The position numbers and the translations under genes are program-made. From NCBI RefSeq assembly GCF_024498355.1, contig NZ_CP101833.1:2089001-2153000 (forward strand): a stretch of DNA of 64,000 bases, written 5' to 3'. The notes beneath the pieces were generated by a model. The model searched no databases. It was not told the DNA's origin and saw only the letters and a list, made by a program, of their open reading frames with translations. Positions within the stretch are counted from its first letter, which is position 1, and every line of letters begins with the position of its first letter. Source of the stretch: Bacillus pumilus. Its GTDB lineage: Bacteria; Bacillota; Bacilli; Bacillales; Bacillaceae. Of this stretch, positions 8,379 to 15,520 are shown piece by piece.

Positions 8379-8823
8379 CTGTTTTCACCATATCAAGATG
8401 CGGGATCCCATCTTCATCATAACAATCTGAGACGGCTTTGAAACCAAACGATTCGTAAAACGATTTCAGGTAGGCTTGCGCCTGAATTTTGACACTTGTT
8501 TCACCTAAATCACTAAGCTTTTCCAACGCCTTGCTAAGCAGCATTTTCCCATAGCCTTTTTTCCGGCCAGCCTCCGTCACAAGGACACGGCCAATGGATG
8601 CCTCATGGTACATGATCCCGCTTTGGAATATTCGGCAATAAGCTACAATGATGCCGTTCTCTTTTGCAATGATATGAAGTGCCTCTTGGTCTCGATGATC
8701 GATTTCAGGATAAGGGCACCTTTGTTCTACGACAAACACGTTGACTCTTTCCATTAAAATAAGGTAAAGATCCTCTTTCGGCAGTTGTTCAAATGTTTGA
8801 CATGTCCATTTAAGTTGACTCAT
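8371..8823 (-). CDS. ElaA-like GNAT acetyltransferase
   Basis: About 150 residues. The N-terminal pattern LMERVNVFVVEQRCPYPEIDHRD and the acetyl-CoA loop GRVLVTEAGRKKGYGKML are those of the ElaA branch of GNAT N-acetyltransferases, whose substrate is unknown. A longer frame begins 12 codons upstream; the ATG at 8823 was chosen because AAGGTGG lies 9 bases before it. It overlaps the end of the EndoQ gene by 14 bases, so the two are co-translated. Confidence 0.82.
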   Translation of the reverse strand: MSQLKWTCQTFEQLPKEDLYLILMERVNVFVVEQRCPYPEIDHRDQEALHIIAKENGIIVAYCRIFQSGIMYHEASIGRVLVTEAGRKKGYGKMLLSKALEKLSDLGETSVKIQAQAYLKSFYESFGFKAVSDCYDEDGIPHLDMVKTER

Positions 8824-9991
8824 GATTAATATCCACCTTGCCGTAGACTCCGCCTCCACCAGCGATCAGTCCGACTTCACCTTTTCTTGCTTTAATGATG
8901 TAATTGGCTGTTTTTTCTGGCAGAACAGCTTTTAGTTCTTGTTCTGTTGCTTGATGAAGAATATTCATTTCTGTGTGAAACACGGCTTTTAGCTTGTCTA
9001 ACGTTTTGGCTCCGACTCCCGGAATAAATTGAAGAGGGAGCTGGTGAACATAAGGAGGTCTGGTCCCTTTGTCACTTTCTTGGTCAGCAAGCTCCTTTAA
9101 ACGCTCACTCACCCCTTTTATCATCCGGGTATGTCCGCATGCGTGGCACTTTTCTTGGTCTGGGCTGTCAGGTCTTACCCCGCATTTCTCGCAGGTCGTA
9201 TGATAATACTTTCCAAGCCGCGGGGCGAGTCCATAATTTCCTGTGATGTTTCTGCCATCTTTTCCTTGAAGGGCTAGTTTGAATTCGGCAAAAGAGGCAT
9301 GATCCATTTTGATTTTTGTATATTCTCGCGCAATTTTTCCTAAGGAATGAGCATCTGAATTCGTTAAAAAAGGATAACGGTTCAGCTCACTTAGCTGGGA
9401 GGCCATTGACGTATCGCAGCTAAGGCCAAGCTCAACCGCATCAATGAGTTCTGGATCGAATACTTCTGTTAAAGAAGTGTTTACTCCTTTACCGTATAAA
9501 CTTTTGTGCGGCGTGAAAATATGGGCAGGAATAAATAATCCTCCAAGCTCCTTGACCTTGTGCTGAAGTGTTCTCCCATCAACATATAGGCGCTGTGAAC
9601 TCAAATGCACATTTTTCATATGAAGTGAGAGCCATGCGGAGAACTTAGACATTTTGTGTAATGTGGGCATAAACGCAAGCACATGAATCGGACCCTTTGA
9701 ATGGCCGTCATTGATTTCTAATTCACTGCCTAAAAGTAAAACTGTCTGTCCAAATGATAGACCTCCATCATTCAGTTCAGTGTACTTTTCTTCCTCTACA
9801 CCCTCTATTAACTCTTCTAGGACTTCAGGAGATTGTGCATCAATCACACCAATCATCCCCATCCCTTTATTTTGTGACGCTTCTATTAAAATTTGGTCAA
9901 TTGTGAGCGACCTTGCACCTGTAATTTTGACAGCCCTGCCTGTTCTCGTTCTGCCTATATGAATATGGATGTCGGCAAAAAACTCCCTCAT
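8810..9991 (-). CDS. endonuclease Q (EndoQ), PHP/zinc-finger/HhH DNA repair nuclease
   Basis: 393 residues. N-terminal PHP phosphoesterase domain (H9xH11 in ADIHIHIG, E90 in LGSELEIND, NSDAH at 211-215), a C4 zinc finger (C267, C270, C282, C285) and a helix-hairpin-helix (IPGVGAKTLDKL, 323-334). This is the architecture of EndoQ, which nicks DNA 5' of deaminated bases (uracil, hypoxanthine) and abasic sites; a bacterial EndoQ was characterised from B. pumilus. Its ATG overlaps the nudF TGA as ATGA. Confidence 0.9.
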   Translation of the reverse strand: MREFFADIHIHIGRTRTGRAVKITGARSLTIDQILIEASQNKGMGMIGVIDAQSPEVLEELIEGVEEEKYTELNDGGLSFGQTVLLLGSELEINDGHSKGPIHVLAFMPTLHKMSKFSAWLSLHMKNVHLSSQRLYVDGRTLQHKVKELGGLFIPAHIFTPHKSLYGKGVNTSLTEVFDPELIDAVELGLSCDTSMASQLSELNRYPFLTNSDAHSLGKIAREYTKIKMDHASFAEFKLALQGKDGRNITGNYGLAPRLGKYYHTTCEKCGVRPDSPDQEKCHACGHTRMIKGVSERLKELADQESDKGTRPPYVHQLPLQFIPGVGAKTLDKLKAVFHTEMNILHQATEQELKAVLPEKTANYIIKARKGEVGLIAGGGGVYGKVDINHEST

Positions 9992-10545
9992 TTTGTAGAC
10001 TCAAGTACCTCTTGCAGTTGTAAATACTGAATGGCATAGGCTGTTTTTGCATCATAAATATGCTGTTTTTCAATGAGGTGCAGTGCTTCTTCTAATGAAA
10101 CTTCCATCACTTCTACAAATTCATCTTCATCCAGCTCTCTTTTTTCTTCAAGCGGAACCAACTGATCTGCAAGATAGATGTGGACAAGTTCATCTGCAAA
10201 CCCAGGCGATGTATAAAAAGCAGTCAGTTTTTTAAGCTGCTGAGCTGTATACCCTGTTTCTTCTTCTAATTCTCTCAGTGCTGTATGTGCCGGCTCTTCC
10301 CCTTGTTCTAATTTCCCAGCCGGAATTTCAACGATGGCTCTCTCTAGTGCTTTACGGTATTGCTTGACCAAAATGATTTTATTTTCGTCCGTACGTGCAA
10401 TGACTGCTACTGCACCTGGATGTTTGATGATTTCTCGTTTGCCCTGTTTTCCGTTTGGCAATTCTACATCTTCAAGAACCAAATCAATGATTTTTCCGTT
10501 GTATAATTCTTTAGATGATAATGTTTTTTCTTCAAAGTCCTTCAA
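9988..10545 (-). CDS. nudF: ADP-ribose pyrophosphatase NudF
   Basis: 185-residue Nudix hydrolase that splits ADP-ribose to AMP and ribose-5-phosphate. The Nudix box runs from GKLEQGEEP to RELEEETGY, followed by the ADP-ribose-type SPGFADELVH. TTG start with GAGGAG 8-9 bases upstream. First gene of a three-gene operon with EndoQ and the acetyltransferase, each overlapping the next. Confidence 0.93.
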   Translation of the reverse strand: MKDFEEKTLSSKELYNGKIIDLVLEDVELPNGKQGKREIIKHPGAVAVIARTDENKIILVKQYRKALERAIVEIPAGKLEQGEEPAHTALRELEEETGYTAQQLKKLTAFYTSPGFADELVHIYLADQLVPLEEKRELDEDEFVEVMEVSLEEALHLIEKQHIYDAKTAYAIQYLQLQEVLESTK

Positions 10546-10633
10546 TTTTGTCAGCTCCTCGTTCTACTTTCACTTTTTACTTCATTCATTTTAACATAGA
10601 TGATTTAGGAGAAGCGAAGAGCGAACGCTCGCT

Positions 10634-10650
10634 TCAAATGCGCCATTTGA
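10634..10650. promoter_or_regulatory. palindrome between nudF and yqkF
   Basis: Perfect dyad TCAAATG-CGC-CATTTGA in the 162-base region between divergent nudF and yqkF; just left of it GAGCG-AA-CGCTC (10618-10629) is a second short dyad. Could be an operator or a stem in the leader. No regulator is identified. Confidence 0.35.
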
Positions 10651-10707
10651 AATCACCTAGCTTGAATTCCAAATTTTTTTCACTTAATGTGAAAGGATAG
10701 GAGTGTG

Positions 10708-11643
10708 ATGAAATTGAAAAAAAGACGAATTGGTACCTCTGATCTCTTGGTGAGCGAGTCTGCACTAGGATGTATGTCCCTTGGGACTGAAAAAGAAAAA
10801 GCGCTCTCTTTATTAGATGAAGCCATTGATCTTGGGATTAACTATTTGGATACAGCCGATTTATATGATTTTGGGACAAATGAGGAAATTGTCGGGGAAG
10901 CCATTAAGAACAGACGGCAAGATTTGATTTTGGCCACAAAAGGCGGGAACCGCTTTGAAAAAGGCAAACCGGGCTGGGACTGGGACCCTTCAAAGGCGTA
11001 CATAAAAGAGGCAGTAAAACAGAGCCTCAAGCGGCTTCAGACAGATTATATTGATTTATATCAATTGCATGGCGGCACGATTGATGACCCAATTGATGAG
11101 ACCATTGAGGCTTTTGAAGAATTAGTGAAAGAAGGCGTCATTCGATATTACGGCATATCTTCTATCCGTCCTAATGTCATTAAAGAATATGCCAAAAAGT
11201 CGAACATTGTCAGTGTGATGATGCAATATAGTTTACTCGACCGCCGTCCTGAAGAATGGTTTTCTCTTCTTGAAGAACAAGGCATTAGCGTCGTCGCAAG
11301 AGGGCCTTTAGCCAAAGGGCTTTTAACTGAAAAACCACTCTCTCAAGCAAGTGCAGCCATTCAACATAACGGCTATCTTCAATACTCATTTGATGAGCTT
11401 CAGCAGGTCATTCCTTCTTTAAAGAAAGTCGCTTATGACCTATCGCTCACCGAGCTGTCCATTCAATATTTGCTCAAGCATTCTGCTGTCAGTTCCGTTG
11501 TTTTTGGCGCAAGCTCGGTGAAACAGTTAAAAGAAAATGTAGCAGCGGCAAATGCACGTTCTTTAAGCGGCCAAGAAGTAAAAGCATTGACATACTATAC
11601 AAAACCATCTGTGTATGAGGCGCATCGGTTCAATAGAACGTAA
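10708..11643 (+). CDS. yqkF: aldo/keto reductase YqkF
   Basis: About 311 residues, NADPH-dependent TIM-barrel oxidoreductase. Catalytic tetrad visible: Asp and Tyr in YLDTADLYDFG, Lys in LATKGG, His in LYQLHGGT; the C-terminal cofactor region contains VVFGASSVKQL. The physiological substrate is unknown. ATG start after AAAGGATAGGAG. Divergent from nudF; followed by an unusual repeat-containing terminator region. Confidence 0.9.
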   Translation: MKLKKRRIGTSDLLVSESALGCMSLGTEKEKALSLLDEAIDLGINYLDTADLYDFGTNEEIVGEAIKNRRQDLILATKGGNRFEKGKPGWDWDPSKAYIKEAVKQSLKRLQTDYIDLYQLHGGTIDDPIDETIEAFEELVKEGVIRYYGISSIRPNVIKEYAKKSNIVSVMMQYSLLDRRPEEWFSLLEEQGISVVARGPLAKGLLTEKPLSQASAAIQHNGYLQYSFDELQQVIPSLKKVAYDLSLTELSIQYLLKHSAVSSVVFGASSVKQLKENVAAANARSLSGQEVKALTYYTKPSVYEAHRFNRT

Positions 11644-11645
11644 AA

Positions 11646-11860
11646 GAGATCACGTCATGTGATCTGCGTGTAGACAAACCCTCGCATTCGGTGTCAGTCC
11701 TGCGTGCCGGTGCTCACGAATGTCAAATTCGCTCCGCTCCAGTGCTCGTCCTTCCTAGACTTCAAAGGTTTTCTATCACGCTGAAAAGAAGACAAAGGGC
11801 TAAAATAAAGATCATTTTTAGCCCTTTGTCAACATCTGAAGAGATCACGTCTTGTGATCT
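11646..11860. repeat. repeat-like GC-richer element flanked by 20-bp direct repeats
   Basis: Two near-identical 20-base copies (11646-11665 and 11841-11860, one mismatch) of GAGATCACGTC-N-TGTGATCT flank about 175 bases. Inside are a GC-richer block (11670-11760) without an open frame, and a perfect 15-bp hairpin GACAAAGGGCTAAAA (11791-11805) / TTTTAGCCCTTTGTC (11816-11830). The block resembles, from memory, the dispersed ~190-bp intergenic element of B. subtilis. Copy number cannot be seen here. Confidence 0.6.
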
Positions 11861-11867
11861 CTTTTTT
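11839..11867 (+). terminator. terminator of yqkF
   Basis: 10-bp perfect stem AAGAGATCAC / GTGATCTCTT with a 5-base loop, then TTTT. This is the right-hand copy of the flanking repeat; the left copy next to the yqkF stop lacks a T run. Confidence 0.75.
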
Positions 11868-12090
11868 AGCTTTTATATTTTCTCCAGTCTAAATGACTTT
11901 CATCTAGCAGCTCTGAGAAGCTTTTATTTTTCTCTTTTTCTTTCTGCTGTCGAAGGAGATCTTGTCGTTTTTGTTCTTCTCTTTTTCCTGTCTCGACTGC
12001 AAGATTCTGCTTCATTTGAAGGAGTTGCTGTTTGACATCATCATTTATGCCATCTTTTAGTTTTGCTTGATCTTGATTGGTCTTTTTCAT
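11866..12090 (-). CDS. yqkE: YqkE-like small coiled-coil protein
   Basis: 74 residues, highly charged and predicted helical (KREEQKRQDLLRQQKEKEKNKSF), ending SHLDWRKYKS, the signature seen in B. subtilis YqkE. Function unknown. ATG chosen after AAAGGAGAG; the open frame extends 25 codons upstream without a ribosome site. Confidence 0.75.
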   Translation of the reverse strand: MKKTNQDQAKLKDGINDDVKQQLLQMKQNLAVETGKREEQKRQDLLRQQKEKEKNKSFSELLDESHLDWRKYKS

Positions 12091-12112
12091 TGTGCCTCTC
12101 TCCTTTTGCCTT

Positions 12113-12142
12113 AGTGTATCATCCGTTTTATTTGCTGAGCAA
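12113..12142 (-). promoter_or_regulatory. possible sigma-A promoter of yqkE
   Basis: Minus strand TTGCTC (12142-12137), 18-base spacer, TACACT (12118-12113), about 22 bases before the yqkE start. On the plus strand TGGTATGAT (12167-12175) is an extended -10 that could serve yqkD. Confidence 0.4.
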
Positions 12143-12213
12143 GAATCACGCCAATCTCCCAACATGTGGTATGATCATCGTAGGAAAAACTTCGGAAAGG
12201 AAGAATCGGCTTA

Positions 12214-13140
12214 ATGAAGAAATGGATCGCTCTACTTGCCTTTATATTATTTCCACTCGTTGCAATCGGCTTTTTTTTCACCAATAAAATGATGTATATT
12301 CGTAAATTAACGGATGAAGAGCTAATCAAACGAGAATCAGATGAAGGTCATTATCATCACGAGGAATTTAAACAGCTCAAAAAAGAGAAAGTTTGTATTC
12401 CCTCATCCTTTGGTTATGATCTTCATGGCTATTTTGTACCGTTTCCACATACAACTCGCACCATCGTGCTTTGCCACGGCGTTACTGTCAGTCTGATCAA
12501 TTCAGTTAAGTATATGAAATTATTCCAAAAGCTCGGATGGAATGTGATGCTTTATGATCATAGAAGACACGGAATGAGTGGCGGGAAAACCACTAGTTAT
12601 GGATACTATGAAAAAGAAGATTTAGCTCAGGTGGTGAAGTGGCTCAGAAAAAGGTTCGGGGAAAGTGCCATCATTGGTGTACACGGGGAATCGATGGGTG
12701 CAGTCACTACCTTGTTATATGCTGCAAAACCTGAAGCAGCCGCGGATTTTTACATTGCCGATTGTCCCTTCGCTTCTTTTGAGGATCAGCTGGTGTATCG
12801 GTTAAAAACGGATTTTCGCCTTTCAGGTCATTGGATTCTTCCACTGAGTGATCAAGTGTTAAAATGGCGGGACGGATATCGCATCCGGCAAGTTTCCCCG
12901 CTTGATGTGATCGATCAAGTGAAAGAACCTGTGCTCTTTATCCATAGCCTTCATGACGACTATATCCCTTGTGTGCAAAGTCAGCAGTTATATACACGAA
13001 AAAAGGGTGATAAACAGTTATTTATTGCGCCACATGGGGCTCATGCGATGTCTTTTAGCGAAAATAAGGAAGCTTATGAACAAGAGGTCCAAGCATTTCT
13101 TCAAAGATTTGAACTCAATCAAGATGAAAGAGGAGAATGA
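12214..13140 (+). CDS. yqkD: alpha/beta hydrolase YqkD
   Basis: 308 residues: one N-terminal membrane helix (IALLAFILFPLVAIGFFF) anchoring an alpha/beta hydrolase. Nucleophile Ser in GVHGESMGAVT; Asp in HSLHDDYIP and His in GAHAMSF complete the triad. HGVTVS may form the oxyanion hole. Substrate unknown. ATG after AAAGGAAG. Family length. Confidence 0.88.
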   Translation: MKKWIALLAFILFPLVAIGFFFTNKMMYIRKLTDEELIKRESDEGHYHHEEFKQLKKEKVCIPSSFGYDLHGYFVPFPHTTRTIVLCHGVTVSLINSVKYMKLFQKLGWNVMLYDHRRHGMSGGKTTSYGYYEKEDLAQVVKWLRKRFGESAIIGVHGESMGAVTTLLYAAKPEAAADFYIADCPFASFEDQLVYRLKTDFRLSGHWILPLSDQVLKWRDGYRIRQVSPLDVIDQVKEPVLFIHSLHDDYIPCVQSQQLYTRKKGDKQLFIAPHGAHAMSFSENKEAYEQEVQAFLQRFELNQDERGE

Positions 13141-13164
13141 ACAGCAGTTCGCCTCCTCTTTTTT
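13127..13164 (+). terminator. terminator of yqkD
   Basis: Stem AAAGAGGAG (13127-13135) / CTCCTCTTT (13153-13161) then TTT; the left arm and the yqkD stop codon overlap. Confidence 0.75.
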
Positions 13165-13166
13165 AG

Positions 13167-14429
13167 CTAACTTATACGATAGTCACCACTGTTGTATGGT
13201 GTCTGCCCGCCATTTCCATATGACTCTCTTCCGATTGCTGCTGACTCATGACCGATAATCCTGCAGTTGCTGCCAATAAAAGAACTATCAAACTCATTTT
13301 CATATAAATGACCCCCATTTTGGATTTTTGATATAGCTTGAATTTTCCTTTCGTAAAACCGGGTAGATACTTCAAATAGTCCGAGCTCATTATAATAATG
13401 AGCCGCATCAAGTGCCAATTCCTCAATATCTGGGTATAAGCGCTTGTCCTCCAACAGGTCTAATGTATCGTCTATGATCTTTATTTCTGCATCAACGTAT
13501 AGTGCTTTTAGAAACTGAAATTTGCAAATGTAAATTTCATCTTCTAATTCACAGGCTTTCATAATACCTTGTTGATAGAGTGATAACGACTCTTCTATCT
13601 TTTTTTGTTTAAACAGGATTTGGGTCAGCATAAATAGTGGGTCTAGAGAGCGATTTAGATGGGTTAAATTCTCCTTTTCAAACACTTCAAGAGAGTCTTT
13701 CAGATAACGACTTGCTTCCGGAAGATCATTCATTTGGTAATAACAGTTACCTAAGTTGAAAAGGGCCGAACCTATGACTCGAGGGTTTCCAATTGAGCGT
13801 GCTCGCTTTAGAGCATTTTTAAAGTAGGGCAATGCATGTTCATAGCATTTCAAATCATCATAGTTTGCACCGATGACAAATTCACAGTGGATGATTCTCA
13901 GCGTGTACGTTCTATAGGCAGAGTACGTATCTAACGCTTGCAAGGCATAGTGCATCGAAAAGTGGGTTTGTTTCATGTGGTAATATATTTCTGCTAATTT
14001 AAAGTAAAATTCTGCTCTTTCTATATCATCTGATATGAGATTGAGCTTTTTTTCTGCTGAACGGTAATAAGCAATGGCGCTCAAATAGTTTCTCTGCTCA
14101 AATTCAAACATTCCTGTGAAAAAATGAACATAGTATTCAAGCATATCCGTTAATTTCGTTTGCGAATGTTCAATCGTTTCAAGGAGATTCTTAATTTCTT
14201 CATCATTCGAGGCTTTTTTTGCCGGTTCAAAATATTCAAGCATTACCTTATGGCGAAAATCCATCAGCTGGTAAAACAATAACAAGTTTTGATCCTGCTC
14301 CATCTCAAGGATTTCCTGCTCGATCTCGGCCTTCAGCTTCTCTGCTTTCATGACATGAAATCCGCAAATCTGTCTATACCATTCGTTTATTTTGATTCCA
14401 ACCTGAGGCGATGACAACTTGAGCTTCAA
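13167..14429 (-). CDS. Rap-family response-regulator aspartate phosphatase or inhibitor, C-terminally extended
   Basis: 420 residues with the Rap layout: N-terminal helical bundle (VGIKINEWYRQI, MEQDQNLLLFYQLMDFRH) and TPR repeats (for example GSALFNLGNCYYQMNDLPEASRYLKDSL). Rap proteins dephosphorylate Spo0F or block ComA and are inhibited by Phr peptides. Family members normally end near KIQxGxxLYE; here the frame runs about 37 codons further because no stop is met, covering the whole phr gene in another frame. TTG start after GGGAGGTG. An upstream ComA-type box suggests feedback on competence. Confidence 0.88.
   Translation of the reverse strand: MKLKLSSPQVGIKINEWYRQICGFHVMKAEKLKAEIEQEILEMEQDQNLLLFYQLMDFRHKVMLEYFEPAKKASNDEEIKNLLETIEHSQTKLTDMLEYYVHFFTGMFEFEQRNYLSAIAYYRSAEKKLNLISDDIERAEFYFKLAEIYYHMKQTHFSMHYALQALDTYSAYRTYTLRIIHCEFVIGANYDDLKCYEHALPYFKNALKRARSIGNPRVIGSALFNLGNCYYQMNDLPEASRYLKDSLEVFEKENLTHLNRSLDPLFMLTQILFKQKKIEESLSLYQQGIMKACELEDEIYICKFQFLKALYVDAEIKIIDDTLDLLEDKRLYPDIEELALDAAHYYNELGLFEVSTRFYERKIQAISKIQNGGHLYENEFDSSFIGSNCRIIGHESAAIGRESYGNGGQTPYNSGDYRIS
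13172..13303 (-). CDS. Phr pheromone precursor nested in rap
   Basis: 43-residue secreted peptide precursor read in a different frame from rap. It starts MKMSLIVLLLAATAGLSV, a signal peptide, with GGGGGT 7 bases before the ATG, and continues through an acidic region to MAGRHHTTVVTIV. GRHHT (33-37) fits the xRxxT pattern of Phr pentapeptides such as ARNQT and SRNVT; this is inferred, and the C-terminal six residues (TVVTIV from T38) would have to be removed. phr genes usually overlap rap by only a few codons. Confidence 0.8.
   Translation of the reverse strand: MKMSLIVLLLAATAGLSVMSQQQSEESHMEMAGRHHTTVVTIV
13322..13351 (-). promoter_or_regulatory. possible sigma-H promoter of phr inside rap
   Basis: Minus strand AAAGGAAAA (13351-13343) matches the sigma-H -35 (RNAGGAWWW); 12 bases on, CAAAAATCC (13330-13322) is a weak -10. 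Several B. subtilis phr genes have their own sigma-H promoter inside rap. Confidence 0.35.
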
Positions 14430-14525
14430 TTCACTTTAGCACCTCCCTTCTCATATACGATACATGTTGTATTCTATCACATTTCCTCGAATGGAAGAAA
14501 TATGAAATGTCATTTTTCGCAAAGT

Positions 14526-14541
14526 TTTCGGTATCCCGCAA
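14526..14541 (-). promoter_or_regulatory. ComA-type box upstream of rap
   Basis: Minus strand TTGCGG-GATA-CCGAAA; the ComA box is TTGCGG-N4-CCGCAA, so 11 of 12 bases match. A -10 TAGAAT lies about 50 bases downstream (14476-14471), with no good -35, as is usual for ComA-activated promoters. The rest of the 300-base gap 14430-14729 shows only AT-rich sequence and the yqkC terminator. Confidence 0.7.
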
Positions 14542-14700
14542 TAAACGCTTCCATTGCCTATTTTTCGGCATTTACAGCCACTATTTTTTCATTTTCATTT
14601 TTCTCGTTTTGTCGAATCTTTTGTTAAAAACTGCTTTTTTCCGTTTAAAAAGAGCATTTTTCAGATTAGACAGCCCTGTTGTTTGATGAGATGATGGCAG

Positions 14701-14728
14701 AAAAAAAAGCCCCTTCAGCAAAGGACTC
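14701..14728 (-). terminator. terminator of yqkB-yqkC
   Basis: Imperfect stem AGTCCTTT-GCTG-AAGGGGCT followed by eight T on the minus strand, directly after the yqkC stop. Confidence 0.7.
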
Positions 14729-14729
14729 T

Positions 14730-14969
14730 TCATAAGACATCTGTTACTTGATCCATATTCTCTTTAATCCAATTGACAGCTAATTCAAGCGTTGGAAATT
14801 CTTCCGTTTCAAATGTGACTTCATCTTGAAGAAGCCAAACGTCCTTTTTCACCGAATCCATTCCACCTATTGACCAGTGCAAAAGGCTATAGGGATGATT
14901 GTTATTTAAAAACGACACCCATGTTTTATTTTGTGCCGTGTTTTGTATCACTCTAAGCTTCTGATCCAC
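14730..14969 (-). CDS. yqkC: YqkC-like protein (DUF2552)
   Basis: 79 residues, soluble, rich in aromatic residues ([21 protein letters not shown]), ending in an acidic helix. Same size and place as B. subtilis yqkC; no function known. GTG start with AAGGTGG 7 bases upstream. Twelve bases after yqkB, so probably co-transcribed with it. Confidence 0.8.
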   Translation of the reverse strand: MDQKLRVIQNTAQNKTWVSFLNNNHPYSLLHWSIGGMDSVKKDVWLLQDEVTFETEEFPTLELAVNWIKENMDQVTDVL

Positions 14970-14981
14970 TACGTTTCCACC

Positions 14982-15308
14982 TTACTTTACAAGTATGCCC
15001 ATTCTTGGACTGAGTATTTGCTGAGGACTTTTCAGCATCAATGTATTGGCTTTTTCATTAAAATCGATGGTCATTTCCTCATCAAAGAATACCTTCTGTG
15101 CAATGTGTATATATAGTTTTAAATGTTGGCTATTATTCAGTTGTTCCCATTCACCTGTTCTTTCACTTGTTAACCAAAGCATTGGTACGCCACTCACTGC
15201 ACAGCCACAACCTTCTGAATCGTAGCGAAGCAGTAATTCCTTCGTTTCGTTTCCTGTTTGCTGTTTTTCTATATATGTTTTAGCCAGTTCTGTGATGTGA
15301 ATATACAT
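14982..15308 (-). CDS. yqkB: YqkB, HesB/IscA-like iron-sulfur domain protein
   Basis: 108 residues starting MYIHITELAKTYIEKQ. Fits the HesB/IscA-like fold (DSEGCGCAVSGVP), but only one GCGC cluster is present and the C-terminal CxC of true A-type carriers is missing, so it may not carry Fe-S. Start chosen at the ATG after AAAAGGA rather than the longer open frame. A -10-like TACAAT with upstream TG lies at 15344-15339. Confidence 0.75.
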   Translation of the reverse strand: MYIHITELAKTYIEKQQTGNETKELLLRYDSEGCGCAVSGVPMLWLTSERTGEWEQLNNSQHLKLYIHIAQKVFFDEEMTIDFNEKANTLMLKSPQQILSPRMGILVK

Positions 15309-15520
15309 GGCGAACATCCTTTTTAAATTGATGCTTACATTGTAACACATAAAACACCATAAAACATGACACACGACTAAATCCGAAAGTCATATTCTTT
15401 GAAATACACGCTCTTCTCACTAGGATTATATCTATCTATTGGCTCTTTTCGCTTCTTATTTTTTAGAATTATACTTATGACGCTACCAATTTCAAAAGAA
15501 TAAACAGGAGGTTTTAGATC

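Noticed and set aside
11691..12035. 114-codon plus-strand frame across the repeat and yqkE
   Set aside because: Crosses a terminator and a non-coding repeat; the second half is the complement of yqkE.
15345..15370. Short direct repeats (CATAAAACA) upstream of yqkB
   Set aside because: Only two copies of about nine bases in AT-rich DNA; could be chance.
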